64,000 nucleotides of DNA from JAHEKO01 sp965212505 (GTDB lineage Bacteria; Acidobacteriota; Thermoanaerobaculia; Multivoradales; JAHEKO01): NCBI GenBank assembly GCA_965212505.1, contig OZ243123.1, positions 4,774,001 to 4,838,000 on the forward strand, given 5' to 3'. The position numbers and the translations under genes were made by a program. Every line of letters starts with the position of its first letter. Positions within the stretch are counted from its first letter, which is position 1. Below, piece by piece: positions 16,488 through 26,028 of this stretch. The notes under the pieces were generated by a model, which made no database searches, was not told the origin of the DNA, and saw only the letters and a program-made list of their open reading frames with translations.

Positions 16488-17464
16488 GCTCCGGCTGTCG
16501 ACGCGGACTCACGAGAAGCCATCGAAAAGACCTCGTCCTGCTGGAAGGCCTCGAGCCCCTCCGAGAAGAACGTGCGCAGAGCGTGAGCGACCTCGAGCGG
16601 CCGCTCTTCCATCGGCACATGGCCGGCGCCCTCGATCAGCACGAACCGGCTGCGTTCGATCGTCGCCGCCTTCTCGCGCGCGAAGTCGACCGGGATCAGT
16701 TTGTCTTCTGAGCCCCAGAGCGCGAGCGTCGGCACCTCGACCTGGGACAGGTCGACGGTCTCCTGCGGGTCGGGCATCGGGACGGTCAGGCCACGGAAGG
16801 CGCGAGCCGCACCCTCGATGGCGAGCCGCCGCTGGTACTCGTCCACCAACTCCTCGGTCGCGAGGTCGTCGTTGGCAAACGAACGCTTGAGTGCCCGAGC
16901 GACGTTGCCGTGGCGCAGCGACTTGGTGCGCACGAAGGTGTAGGTGAGAGGAGAGAGCCTGGCGAGGTGGCTCCTACGGAGCTGGGTGTAGACCGGCCCC
17001 GCAGCGTTGAGGAGTGTGAGTGTCTCGATGCGGTCCGGGCGACGAACGGCGAGCGCGGCTCCAACCGCGCCGCCGTAGGAGTGGCCGACGAGGTGGATGC
17101 GATGGACACCGAGCTCGTCCATGAGCGCCAGCAGCAGCTCGCCCTGCGCGTATCGCGTGTAGGCCGAAAGTTCTTCCGGGCGCTCGGTGAAACCGAAGCC
17201 GGAGAGGTCGACGGCGATGACCCGGTGGTCGCGCTCGAGCTCCGCAACCACGTCACGCCAAGAATAGGCCGAAGCACCAAAGCCGTGAACCAGGAGAACG
17301 GGCTCTCCCCGACCACTCTCCTCGAAGTAGACCGTCTGACCCTCGAGATCGACGAGTCGCTCGGACGGCAGCTCGGCCACGACCTGGTCGTAAGGCGTCA
17401 GCGAGACGCACGATCCCAAGAAGAGGGCTGCGAGCAAAACGAGAGGTGCTTTTTGCGAAGTCAT
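16460..17464 (-). CDS. alpha/beta hydrolase lipoprotein
   Basis: A 334-residue alpha/beta hydrolase. The N-terminus has a lipobox (LAALFLGSC, Cys19), so it should be lipid-anchored outside the cytoplasm. Motifs in order: oxyanion region LLVHGFGASAYSW, nucleophile elbow GHSYGG, acid in LWGSEDKLIP, and catalytic His in GAGHVPMEERP. This resembles haloalkane-dehalogenase or epoxide-hydrolase-like esterases; the substrate is unknown. ATG at 17464; a 400-bp non-coding stretch lies upstream. Confidence 0.85.
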   Translation of the reverse strand: MTSQKAPLVLLAALFLGSCVSLTPYDQVVAELPSERLVDLEGQTVYFEESGRGEPVLLVHGFGASAYSWRDVVAELERDHRVIAVDLSGFGFTERPEELSAYTRYAQGELLLALMDELGVHRIHLVGHSYGGAVGAALAVRRPDRIETLTLLNAAGPVYTQLRRSHLARLSPLTYTFVRTKSLRHGNVARALKRSFANDDLATEELVDEYQRRLAIEGAARAFRGLTVPMPDPQETVDLSQVEVPTLALWGSEDKLIPVDFAREKAATIERSRFVLIEGAGHVPMEERPLEVAHALRTFFSEGLEAFQQDEVFSMASRESASTAGAQLGSKSPN

Positions 17465-17866
17465 GACGCTAGTGGGTAGGAACTATCCAGAGAGCTCTCG
17501 CGAAACTTTTAGCAAAGTCCGTACCTGTTCTACGTAGAAGAAGGGTGGATGGACCGCAATTCGTGCGTGGGAGGGGCGAGCCTGTCGACAGGTGACCCAA
17601 GGCATGCCCCGGAGAGCGAATCGAGCCGGGAACTCGAAGCCCCAACTCTCCCTGTCGGAACGACCGTCGCCAGGCGGCCACGCCGCCGTCTACTCTGCAG
17701 TTACCGCTGCACCGGAGTCGTGCCGGCGGAAGTTCTCGGTCTTCGGGTAGGGCGAAAGTGCCTAGCTTCCTAGCCGGATTCGCCCGTTCGAGCCGGATGA
17801 GGCCTTGGCGGTTGTCGGCGTTGTCGGCGCTCGGAACAAGGCGCACGGTCGCTCACCATGCCCTCT
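17465..17866. other. 402-bp stretch without a convincing gene
   Basis: A 125-codon leftward frame (17469-17846) exists here but has no recognisable fold, no ribosome site and Arg/Pro/Ser-rich composition typical of chance frames. A perfect 12-bp palindrome, CCTGTCGACAGG, sits at 17581-17592. No tRNA or terminator was recognised. The upstream part probably holds the promoter of the hydrolase gene. Confidence 0.5.
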
Positions 17867-20182
17867 CTACTCCCGCGCCTCGCCGAGCGCTCTGTCGAAA
17901 GCGCTCAGGAAGAGCTCCGCATCGGTGCGGTCGAAGACCAGCGGCGGCTTGAGTTTGAGGACGTTGTGGTCGGGTCCGTCGGTGCTCATCAGCACGCCGG
18001 TGGAGCGCATCGCCTCGATCGCCCGAGTCAGAACGGCAGCGTCGGGGGCCCGACTGGCACGGTCGGCGACCATCTCGACACCGAGATAGAGCCCGAGACC
18101 GCGTACGTCACCGATCGCCGAGTGGCGCTCGGCCAGGGAGCGTAACTCTGTTAGCAAGAAGTCGCCCGTGTCGGCCGCGCGCTCCCTCAGCCCTTCGTCC
18201 TCGATTACGTCGAGCACAGCGAGACCGATCGCACAGGACACCGGATTGCCGCCGAAGGTGGCGAAGAACTCCATGCCGTTGTCGAAGGCATCGGCGATCT
18301 CGCGTGTGGTGATCACCGCTGCCAAGGGATGTCCGTTGCCGAACGGCTTGCCCATCGTGACGATGTCCGCAACGGCGCCTTGCGCCTCGAAGCCCCACCA
18401 GTGGCTGCCGACGCGGCCGAAGCCGATCTGCACCTCGTCGGCGATCGCGAGACCGCCGGCGGCACGCACCGACTCGAACGCCTGGCGGAGAAAACCCTCC
18501 GGCGGCACGACCTGCCCGGCGCAGCCGAGGATCGGCTCGGCGATCAGGCCCGCGATCTCGCGACCTGCGCCTCGTGCGGCGTCGATCGCCTCGGTGACCG
18601 TTCGAGCGTACGCGAGGCCGCTGTCCTCCCCGCGATGGATGCCGCGGTAGGGGTCGGGGCTAGGCAGCACCTGCACCCAGTCCGGTGCCCCTGTACCGCC
18701 CGGCCCGTCGTGTTTGTAGGAGCTCAGGTCGATCAGCGACGAGGTGTGCCCGTGGTAGGCGTGCTCCAGAGCCAACATCTGGCGCCGGCCGGTGACCGTC
18801 TGGGCGATCCGCAGGGCCAGCTCGTTCGCTTCGCTCCCGGAGTTGACGAAGTAGCAGACCTCGAGCGGGTCGTCGAACATCGCCGCCAGTCGCTCAGCGA
18901 GGCGCCCGATGTTCGAGTGGAGATAGCGCGTGTTGGTGTTGAGCTCGCCGACCTGCTCTCGCGCCGCCTCGACGACCCGCGGATGGCAGTGGCCGACGTG
19001 GCACACGTTGTTGACGCCGTCGAGGTAGGCGCGGCCTCGGCGATCGAAGAGGTACTGCGCGCGCCCGCGCACGATCTCGAGCGGCTCCGCATAGGAGAGG
19101 CTCAGCGACGGGCCGACGTGGCGCCTTCGAAGCGCGATGGTTTCTTCAGAGGAGGCGGCCTCCGCAACCGAGGTCGTCCGCCGAGAGAGGTCACAGGCGT
19201 CACGCAGTGCCTCCTCGGCGTCGACGGGTGAGACGGCGAGCAGACGCTCGATGGCCGCCCAGGCGGGCGCTTCGGTGACGCGGATGTACTCGTTGTCGGG
19301 CTCGAGGAGTGCGTCCTGGCCGGAGACCACGACGCTCACGGCGAGCCGCATGCACGCCGCTGGGAAGAGCGCTTGGATCTCGAGCGCTTCGAGTGGCGCG
19401 ACTCGGTGATAGCCGGCCGCAACGCGACACATGCGAGCGAGTGGAGTCTCGGTGCCGAGCGCCGCGTAGGCCATGGCGATCGCCGGCTCGAACACCCGAG
19501 CGGTCCACATGACGTCGCCGAAATCGATGAACCCGCGAACGCGGCCGCCCTCGACGATCACGTTGTGGTCGTTCGCGTCGTTGTAGATCATCGAGTGCGG
19601 CAGCCGGTCGAGACGGCGCGCGACGTCAGCCAGGAACTGGAGCTCGATTCGTTCGACCGCCCGACGTCGCCCGGGGTCGCCCAGCGCCTCGGCGCTCTTG
19701 GGCACGATCCACGCCGCCTTGGCTAGATCCCAGCGCAGCCAACGCTCCCCAGCCGGGTGCTCGAAGCCGTCGAGCGCTCGATCGAGTCGCCCGAGCTGCT
19801 CTCCCAGGTGCGCCCAGGTCTCGTCCGTGACCTCGTCGCTGCCGGCGAGGGTCTCACCTGGAAGGAAGGAGATCAGACGAGCGAAGTGCTCGGTGCCCTC
19901 GAGGTCGACGCGCTCGATCTCACGGCCGGCGAGCGACGGCCGCACCGACGGAACCAGCCCCGGCTCGCGCTCGTCGACCCGCTCCATGACCCGGTTTTGC
20001 AGGTCGAGTGTGCCCTCGTCGTCGTAGGCGTTGGCGACCTTCAGAATCCAGGCGTCGCCGAAGAGGAAGTTCCGGTCGATGTAGCTCGGCAACTCTCGGG
20101 CCGCACCGGTCACGCCGAAGAGCTCTTCGGCGATGGCGGCGGCTTGCGTCGCCGAGAGGGAGGGAGCTTTGGCCCGCGACAT
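17867..20182 (-). CDS. APH-type kinase fused to class III aminotransferase-fold phospholyase
   Basis: A 771-residue two-domain enzyme. About residues 20-300 are an aminoglycoside-phosphotransferase/hydroxylysine-kinase fold (MIYNDANDHNVIV catalytic loop, GFIDFGDVMWT metal site). About 340-770 are a class III PLP enzyme (VGHCHPRVVE, VNSGSEANELALRIA, EPILGCAGQVVPPEGFL, IADEVQIGFGRVG, PLP Lys in VTMGKPFGNGHP). In animals the two activities occur as separate proteins: hydroxylysine kinase, and the ETNPPL/PHYKPL phospholyases that split phosphoethanolamine or 5-phosphohydroxylysine. Bacterial fusions of this pair are known. Substrate here is hydroxylysine or ethanolamine by inference. The ATG at 20182 is preferred over a TTG at 20203. 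Confidence 0.82.
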   Translation of the reverse strand: MSRAKAPSLSATQAAAIAEELFGVTGAARELPSYIDRNFLFGDAWILKVANAYDDEGTLDLQNRVMERVDEREPGLVPSVRPSLAGREIERVDLEGTEHFARLISFLPGETLAGSDEVTDETWAHLGEQLGRLDRALDGFEHPAGERWLRWDLAKAAWIVPKSAEALGDPGRRRAVERIELQFLADVARRLDRLPHSMIYNDANDHNVIVEGGRVRGFIDFGDVMWTARVFEPAIAMAYAALGTETPLARMCRVAAGYHRVAPLEALEIQALFPAACMRLAVSVVVSGQDALLEPDNEYIRVTEAPAWAAIERLLAVSPVDAEEALRDACDLSRRTTSVAEAASSEETIALRRRHVGPSLSLSYAEPLEIVRGRAQYLFDRRGRAYLDGVNNVCHVGHCHPRVVEAAREQVGELNTNTRYLHSNIGRLAERLAAMFDDPLEVCYFVNSGSEANELALRIAQTVTGRRQMLALEHAYHGHTSSLIDLSSYKHDGPGGTGAPDWVQVLPSPDPYRGIHRGEDSGLAYARTVTEAIDAARGAGREIAGLIAEPILGCAGQVVPPEGFLRQAFESVRAAGGLAIADEVQIGFGRVGSHWWGFEAQGAVADIVTMGKPFGNGHPLAAVITTREIADAFDNGMEFFATFGGNPVSCAIGLAVLDVIEDEGLRERAADTGDFLLTELRSLAERHSAIGDVRGLGLYLGVEMVADRASRAPDAAVLTRAIEAMRSTGVLMSTDGPDHNVLKLKPPLVFDRTDAELFLSAFDRALGEARE

Positions 20183-20211
20183 GAGACGCCGCGAGCCTAG
20201 CAAGCTCCGGG

Positions 20212-20847
20212 TCAGTTCCGGCGTGTCGCGCGCACCCGCATCATCGCCGACCAGCTCTCTCCGTCACGCGACATTTCGCTCGTCCAGAGAAACGACGAGT
20301 GGGTGATCTCGGAGAAGGTGATCCGTTGGTGTCCCCAGGCGCTCTTGGACGTGAGCACCACGTCACCCTCCGCGACGTTCCCCTCGAGCGTGCCGTAGTC
20401 CATGCCGCCCGCCTTGCCGGCTCCGTTCGCCGCCCAGCTCACGCGCCACCTGCCCGAGCCCGGCTCGTAGATGCGTAGGCCCGTGAGCATGTAGGGGCGG
20501 CCGAGGGCCTTCAGGTACGAAGGCAGCCCCTCGGTGGAGTGGAACCAGAGGTCCTGGGTGGCGAAGCCGCCGAGCACGTACTGCCACGCCCACAGAGCAG
20601 AGCCGTCCTTCGACCACGAGCCGTCTTGCGCGCGCGCCTCAACTTCGGCGTCCCAGAGGCCGACCAATCGACCGAAGGCCTGCGTCTCTGGGGGAGCCTG
20701 CGGGTGCGGGCTGCCGAAGCCGTCGGAGCCGAGGAAGGCGGCGATCTCTGGGGTGGCCTTGCCGTCGGGGTAGAGGCCCCCAGCCGAGGCGAGCCAGGGC
20801 GTCATCAGGATGGCGACCAGTACCAGGCGTAGGGTTCTCGATCTCAT
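20212..20847 (-). CDS. secreted DUF1579-like protein
   Basis: A 211-residue exported protein with a signal peptide (MRSRTLRLVLVAILMTPWLASA) and GGGAGG before the ATG. The body has the pattern of DUF1579/calycin-like beta barrels: FGRLVGLWDAEVEARAQDG, WAWQYVLGGFATQDLW, TGLRIYEPGSGRWRVSW, then regular strands. No catalytic residues are evident and the function is unknown. It is divergent from the winged-helix regulator at 20990 across 142 bp and lies 29 bases upstream of the kinase/phospholyase gene on the same strand, so the two may be cotranscribed. Confidence 0.65.
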   Translation of the reverse strand: MRSRTLRLVLVAILMTPWLASAGGLYPDGKATPEIAAFLGSDGFGSPHPQAPPETQAFGRLVGLWDAEVEARAQDGSWSKDGSALWAWQYVLGGFATQDLWFHSTEGLPSYLKALGRPYMLTGLRIYEPGSGRWRVSWAANGAGKAGGMDYGTLEGNVAEGDVVLTSKSAWGHQRITFSEITHSSFLWTSEMSRDGESWSAMMRVRATRRN

Positions 20848-20989
20848 ACATACCTCCCGTGAAGAAGACGCCGGTCGGTTCCGGCGGTCCGGGAGAGCTA
20901 CGGCAGGGGCGACGAAGAGTCCCTGACCGGACTCTGACCGAAGCCTGAAAGCGTGGCCGAAGAACCCCTGAGTAGCCCCTGCGTAGACA

Positions 20990-22318
20990 GTGAAGATGCG
21001 CGACAGCAGGCCGTGGGTGCGATTTGGGGAGTTCGAGATGGATCTCGAGCGGGGAGAGCTCTGGCGTCTCGACGACGGCCGCGTCGTCGTGGATCTCTCG
21101 CCGCAGGCGATGCGCCTGCTTGTTCTTCTCGTGCGCGACGCCGGCCGCTTGGTCGAACGAGACGCGATCCGCGCCGAGCTCTGGGGCGAGCGTTGGCTCG
21201 ACTGGGAATCGGCGCTCCACCAGGCGGTGCGGCGTGTGCGCGCGGCCCTCGGAGACGATCGAGAGCCGCGACGCTTCGTGCAGACGGTGGCGCGCCGAGG
21301 CTACCGGTTCGTCGCTTCGGTCACCGAGAGCGGTACGGGCAATCGGACACGCCCCCGTCGCTGGCTCGGGGCGGCGGCCGCCCTTTCGATCGCCGTTGCT
21401 GTCACCACCGGCTGGCTCGTTCCGGGTGCCCCGAATCTCAAGTCAGATGACCGCATCGCCTCCGACGCGCGACGCCTCTACCGTGAGGGCCTCCATCTTC
21501 TTTCGCAGGCGCAGGGTGAGGAGGCGCTCGAGCGACTCGAGGGAGCCGCCGCAGCTGCCCCGGGGTGGAGTGCACCCTGGAGCGCCATCTCGGAGCTGCG
21601 ACTCGCGACGCCGAGCGAAGACCGTGTCGAACTTGCGCGCCGGGCGATCGAAAAGGCTCTGGCGCGCAACGCCGAGGATGCGCGAGCCTGGCGCTCGCTG
21701 GCCAGCCTGCAGCTCTGGGAGGAGTGGGATTGGATCGGTGCCCGCCGCTCGCTTGCTCGGGCGATCGAGCTCGAGCCGGGGCACGCCGATGGTTGGCAGC
21801 TCCTCGCCGCACTCGAGACGGTGCTGCGTCGTGAGAGCGAGGCTCTCTCCGCCGCTCGCCATGCGGTGGAGCTCGATCCAGTCTCGACGGCACGGCGGGC
21901 CGACCTCGGGTGGACGCTCTACTACTTTGGCGAGGTCGAGGGCGCGGTTGACGAGTGTCGACGGGGTCTCGAGCTCGATCCGGAGAGCGCCACGGCACGA
22001 CTCTGCCTTCAGCAGGCGACGCTGCTCGACGCGACCCAGAGCGGTCAGCCGATCCCGTCAGCAATTCTCGCCGGCCTCGAGCGACAACTCGACGGAGGCG
22101 GCGACCCGGCGCTTTGCGCGACCGGGGCGAGCGCGGCTCTGCCTCGATTCCTCACAGGTGATCGGTCCGGCGCCGTCGAGGCGCTGATCGCTGGCGCGGA
22201 TGTCGGCAGCGGTTGGGACCTGCCGTTTGCGATCATCGACCCGTTGCTGTCGCCCCTGAGCGCGGAGCCGCGTGTCGCGGCGATTCGAGACTCGCTCGGG
22301 CTGCCGACAGCTCCCTAG
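20990..22318 (+). CDS. membrane-bound winged-helix regulator with TPR sensor (CadC-like)
   Basis: A 442-residue one-component regulator. About residues 8-112 are an OmpR/PhoB-type winged helix (VRFGEFEMDLERGEL, LSPQAMRLLVLLVRDAGRLV, FVQTVARRGYRFVA). One membrane segment follows at about 125-143, then an exported TPR region (about 160-400; ARRAIEKALARNAEDARAW, ARAIELEPGHADGW, AARHAVELDPVSTARR). It should bind DNA from the membrane and sense something outside the cytoplasm. The start is GTG 20990 or ATG 20996, two codons later. It faces the secreted DUF1579-like gene, a likely target. Confidence 0.85.
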   Translation: MKMRDSRPWVRFGEFEMDLERGELWRLDDGRVVVDLSPQAMRLLVLLVRDAGRLVERDAIRAELWGERWLDWESALHQAVRRVRAALGDDREPRRFVQTVARRGYRFVASVTESGTGNRTRPRRWLGAAAALSIAVAVTTGWLVPGAPNLKSDDRIASDARRLYREGLHLLSQAQGEEALERLEGAAAAAPGWSAPWSAISELRLATPSEDRVELARRAIEKALARNAEDARAWRSLASLQLWEEWDWIGARRSLARAIELEPGHADGWQLLAALETVLRRESEALSAARHAVELDPVSTARRADLGWTLYYFGEVEGAVDECRRGLELDPESATARLCLQQATLLDATQSGQPIPSAILAGLERQLDGGGDPALCATGASAALPRFLTGDRSGAVEALIAGADVGSGWDLPFAIIDPLLSPLSAEPRVAAIRDSLGLPTAP

Positions 22319-22440
22319 CGCCTTCCGCCGTCGACACCCGTCGCCCGGGCACTGCGGACCTTTTTGCGCTCTTGCGCCTTCTCAAGTGATGGCCGACGTC
22401 GGCCGTCGCTCTGAAGACCAAAACCGAGAAGGAGACGCCC

Positions 22441-22926
22441 ATGAGAGCCGTACTCTCGCTGTTGATCGCCCTCGCTCCGTTCATCCTCGCTGCGTGTAGC
22501 TCGTCCGATTCTTCGTCTCCCACCGACGCCGGAGGGTTGCTCCTGGAGGTCGACAACACCTCGACCCAGATCGAGCCGGCGGGCTTCAGGATCCAACTTC
22601 GCTTGACGGTCGTCACGGGCCGCGCTCAGCTCGAAGAGACCCTAGAGAGAGGCGCAGTCACCGTCCGCGTCTGCCGGGGCGGGGACTGTGAGCAGGGGCC
22701 GGTGGTCGCCGACTTCGCAGAGGCGAGCTGTCCGACGATCGCGGGCTCGCACGACGTCGGCGTGGCCTGGTCGCAGGCGGAAGCCGTCGGTGTCGACGTT
22801 TGCCTGGCGCAGCTCGAGGAGGGTCCACTCTTCGAGACGACCATCCTCAGCGGAGCTCGGGTCTCGAACACGATCACCACGCGTTGCACGCCTGGCGCGT
22901 TTGGGCTCATCTGTGGGTCGGGCTAG
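22441..22926 (+). CDS. small lipoprotein of unknown function
   Basis: A 161-residue lipoprotein with AAGGAG 8 bases before the ATG and a lipobox (LAPFILAAC, Cys19) followed by a Ser-rich tether. The mature part is beta-rich with four or more cysteines (VCRGGDCEQG, SCPTI, VDVCLAQ, TTRCTPG) that could form disulfides. No family recognised. Its last 4 bases overlap the end of the convergent kinase gene. Confidence 0.65.
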   Translation: MRAVLSLLIALAPFILAACSSSDSSSPTDAGGLLLEVDNTSTQIEPAGFRIQLRLTVVTGRAQLEETLERGAVTVRVCRGGDCEQGPVVADFAEASCPTIAGSHDVGVAWSQAEAVGVDVCLAQLEEGPLFETTILSGARVSNTITTRCTPGAFGLICGSG

Positions 22927-25358
22927 AGCGGAGGTTCAGGTTGGGGCGCTTGGAGCACCCGCGTAAGCATCTGACGGCGGCGGTCCTCGAGAGTGCGGAG
23001 CAGCTGCTGATAGTCGGCGCGAGGACGGAGGCGCTCGAAGATGGGTGAGTAACGAAGAACGCCGTAGCCGACGCCCCAACCGTCGTCGAAGGCGGCCGAC
23101 AGCGTGGCGATCGCCTGGTCGTCGTCTCCTCGGAGGAGGTGGATGGCGGCCTGGGTGTCGGGCAGGATCAGCCGGCGCCAGATCCAATCGCGACGTTCGT
23201 CGAGGAGCGCTTCGCACTCGTCCAGGGCGCTCGAGGCGCGGGCCTCGTCACCCAGCTCGTGGTAGGCGAAGGCGAGGAACAGGAAGACGTTGGCGTCGAA
23301 GCCGGTCTCCAGGATGCTGGTGAAGGGCCTCCCGAGGGCTCTCTCCAGCATTCTTGCGCCGCTCTGGGCGTCGCCGAGGTAGAGCTTCGAGCGGGCCGCC
23401 AGCGCGAGACGTACGCGCGTAATCTGCGGCAGTGGATCGATATTGCCGGGAGGGTCGAGTGCGAGCTGGGCTTGCAGGAAGGTCTCGAGCTCATCGATCT
23501 CACCTCGCTCGAGGAGTTGGAACGCCTTGAGCGTGAAGGTCCAATGATTGTTCGGAGAGAGCTCGTAGGCGCGTTCCATCCACCGGTCGGCGCGCTCGAA
23601 CTCGCCCAAGCCCGAGTAAGCCATGATCAGTTCGTGGACGTTGAGCGGCGCCTCGGGCGCGATCTCGACGGCGCGCATCGCCCACAGGGCGGCGTCGTCG
23701 AGGTGTCCGTAGGTGCGTGCCCAGAGAGACATGCGACGGAAGGTCTCCGCCGACTCGGGCTCGACACGCAGCCAGTGCTTGTAGGTCAACAGCCCGTCGT
23801 CGTAGCGGCCGATCTCCATGAGGTGGGTCGCGGTGGCGTGGTGGGCCGATAGGTTGAGGGGGTCGAGTTCCAGAGCTCGTCGGTAGTGAGTCTCCGCCTC
23901 CTGCTCGCGATCTGTCGCGGCGAGCACGTTGGCCAAGCGCAAGTGGGCGATCGCGAGACTCGGGTCGAGCTCGATCGACCGACGAAGAGAGACTTCGGCG
24001 CTTTCGTCGCCGATCATGAGCTGGAGCAGGCCGAGGGCGGCATGTGCATCGGCCAGCTCGGGCTCGAGCGAGATCGCTCTGCGTAGGTCGGCGGCCGCCT
24101 GGGCGTCGGCCACCTCCATGGGGGCGTCGCCTCTCCTGGCGAGAAGCACCAACGCTTCCGCTCGGCCGGCGAGGGCGGCGGCGAAGTCCGGTTCGAGTGC
24201 GAGGGCGGCCTCGAAATGCTCGATAGCCGCCGTCAGGTCGTCGGGTCCGCTCTCGCCCAGCCGCTGGCGCCCGCTCTCGAGGTGGGAGACGGCGCGCTCG
24301 TCGCGTACGGCGTTCGTCGACGTGGAGTCAGTACCTATCCAGAGGAGAGTGAGAACGATCAGCATCGCGCCGAGAGTGAAAATCGCGAGCCGGAAGCGCG
24401 GCTGTCGACGCTCGAGAAACGATTCGATCGCGGTCGCCAGCTCCGACGGAGTGGAGAAGCGTGCTTCGCGGTCGTCGGCGAGCGCGGTCGAGAGTACCGT
24501 CTCGACCTCGACGTGGAGACGCGCCGGTTGCGGCCGATCCACCTCCTTGTCATGTGGGTGTCGACCTTTCAGCAACTCGTGCAGCACGACCCCGAGGGAG
24601 TAGACGTCCGAGCGCGAGTCGACGTGCTCGCCCGTAGCGGCCTGCTCGGGGCTCATGTAGTCGGGAGTTCCGATAGGGCCGTCGCCCACGTCGGTTCGGC
24701 TGGTCGGAGCGTCGCCGATCGCCTTGGCTACGCCGAAGTCGATCACCTTCGGCAGCGGCCGGCCGTCGACCTCGGTCACCAGGAGGTTCGAGGGCTTCAG
24801 GTCGCGGTGGATGACGCCCCGCTGGTGAGCGTGCTCCACGGCCCGACAGACCGTGACGAAGAGCGCAAGAATCGTGCGCGCGTCGAGCTGGTGATCACGA
24901 CAGTAGTCGGTGATCGGGGTCCCGTCGACGAACTCCATCGCGAAGAACGGGCGGCCGTCGACATCCGCTCCGGCATCGAAGACCGCGGCGATGTTCGGAT
25001 GCTCCATGCGCGCGAGCGTCTGGCGCTCCGCCTCGAATCGGGCCAGGACGTCGCGCCCCACGAGCTCTCGACGGAGTAGCTTGAGAGCCACACGTCGTTT
25101 GAGCGGGCGCTCCTGTCGGGCCTCCCAGACCTCTCCCATACCGCCCTCGCCGATGGGGCGAACGAGAAGGTAGTTCCCGATGCGCTCGTTCGGTGCCGGA
25201 TCGCCGTCCCCGTGGTGTTCGAGCAGCGATGTGACCGCTCGTCGTAGTTCGTCGTCGTCGCCGCATCGGCCCTTCAAGAAGGCGGTGCGCTCGTCTGCCG
25301 GCTTCTCGATGGCCTCGAGGAACAGCCTCTTGGACCGGGTGTAGGCGTCGCCCGTCAC
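22923..25358 (-). CDS. membrane Ser/Thr protein kinase with TPR domain
   Basis: An 811-residue Hanks-type kinase. The first ~60 residues are an acidobacterial-style N-terminal helix region; the kinase domain spans about 62-320 with GEGGMGEVWEA, Lys93 (ALKLL), HRDLKPSN (184-191) and DFGVAK (207-212). One membrane helix follows at about 325-345 and then a long TPR region to near the C-terminus, probably outside the membrane. The GTG start overlaps the ECF sigma stop (GTGA, 25355-25358), so the two are translationally coupled; the kinase may control the sigma factor or its targets. Confidence 0.92.
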   Translation of the reverse strand: MTGDAYTRSKRLFLEAIEKPADERTAFLKGRCGDDDELRRAVTSLLEHHGDGDPAPNERIGNYLLVRPIGEGGMGEVWEARQERPLKRRVALKLLRRELVGRDVLARFEAERQTLARMEHPNIAAVFDAGADVDGRPFFAMEFVDGTPITDYCRDHQLDARTILALFVTVCRAVEHAHQRGVIHRDLKPSNLLVTEVDGRPLPKVIDFGVAKAIGDAPTSRTDVGDGPIGTPDYMSPEQAATGEHVDSRSDVYSLGVVLHELLKGRHPHDKEVDRPQPARLHVEVETVLSTALADDREARFSTPSELATAIESFLERRQPRFRLAIFTLGAMLIVLTLLWIGTDSTSTNAVRDERAVSHLESGRQRLGESGPDDLTAAIEHFEAALALEPDFAAALAGRAEALVLLARRGDAPMEVADAQAAADLRRAISLEPELADAHAALGLLQLMIGDESAEVSLRRSIELDPSLAIAHLRLANVLAATDREQEAETHYRRALELDPLNLSAHHATATHLMEIGRYDDGLLTYKHWLRVEPESAETFRRMSLWARTYGHLDDAALWAMRAVEIAPEAPLNVHELIMAYSGLGEFERADRWMERAYELSPNNHWTFTLKAFQLLERGEIDELETFLQAQLALDPPGNIDPLPQITRVRLALAARSKLYLGDAQSGARMLERALGRPFTSILETGFDANVFLFLAFAYHELGDEARASSALDECEALLDERRDWIWRRLILPDTQAAIHLLRGDDDQAIATLSAAFDDGWGVGYGVLRYSPIFERLRPRADYQQLLRTLEDRRRQMLTRVLQAPQPEPPL

Positions 25359-25939
25359 GTTGCCAGCTCGCGTCGAAGCCAGGCACGAGCGTGGGTCCAG
25401 TCGGATTCGATGGTGCGCTTGGAGACCCGGAGCACCTCTGCGACCTCGGCAACGCTCAGACCGCCGAAGAAGCGCAGCTCGGCGACGTGGGCTCCGCGCT
25501 CGTCGAGTTCACGCAGCTTCCCGAGCGCGCGGTCGAGGCTCAGTAGCGTCTCTTCGTCGAGCCCTGGAGCGGCGTCGCCACCGAAGCCCGCAGAGAGGGT
25601 CACGCGGTTCCAGCCGGCTCCGCGCTTGAGGCTGCCGTGGCGGCGGGCATGGTCGATGAGAATGCGTTGCATCGCCTTCGCGCCGGCTGCGAAGAAGTGT
25701 GTCTTGCCACGCCAGTTGACGCGCCTGATGTCGACGAGCCGAAGGTAGGCCTCGTTCACCAGGGCGGTCGGCTGCAAGGTGTGACTCTTGCGCTCGCGCG
25801 ACATGTAGCTGCGGGCCAGGCGGCGAAGCTCGTGGTAGACGAGCGGGAAGAGCTCCTCTGCCTGGGGCTCGGAGCTCGCGGGAGGGTCGCTCAGCTTCGC
25901 GACGATCTCCGTGACGCGCGTCCTCGCATCGACAGTCAT
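25355..25939 (-). CDS. ECF-type RNA polymerase sigma factor
   Basis: A 194-residue ECF sigma factor of the group often found beside Ser/Thr kinases. Sigma region 2 is seen in ELFPLVYHELRRLARSYM and TALVNEAYLRL ... THFFAAGAKAMQRIL; region 4 in ERGAHVAELRFFGGLSVAEVAEVL followed by KRTIESDWTHARAWLRREL. The ATG at 25939 is preferred (GAGAGG upstream); an open frame extends further but lacks homology. No anti-sigma gene is adjacent; the overlapping kinase gene suggests control by phosphorylation. Confidence 0.9.
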   Translation of the reverse strand: MTVDARTRVTEIVAKLSDPPASSEPQAEELFPLVYHELRRLARSYMSRERKSHTLQPTALVNEAYLRLVDIRRVNWRGKTHFFAAGAKAMQRILIDHARRHGSLKRGAGWNRVTLSAGFGGDAAPGLDEETLLSLDRALGKLRELDERGAHVAELRFFGGLSVAEVAEVLRVSKRTIESDWTHARAWLRRELAT

Positions 25940-26028
25940 GGGCGAGCCTCTCGGCCCAGTATGCCACGCTGCCCGACGAGCCCGGGGTAGTGTCGCCGTA
26001 CGTTGTGGTAGAGCGAAAGGAGAGTCCA

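Noticed and set aside
17469..17846. 125-codon minus-strand ORF as a gene
   Set aside because: No fold, signal or ribosome site; composition is that of a chance frame.
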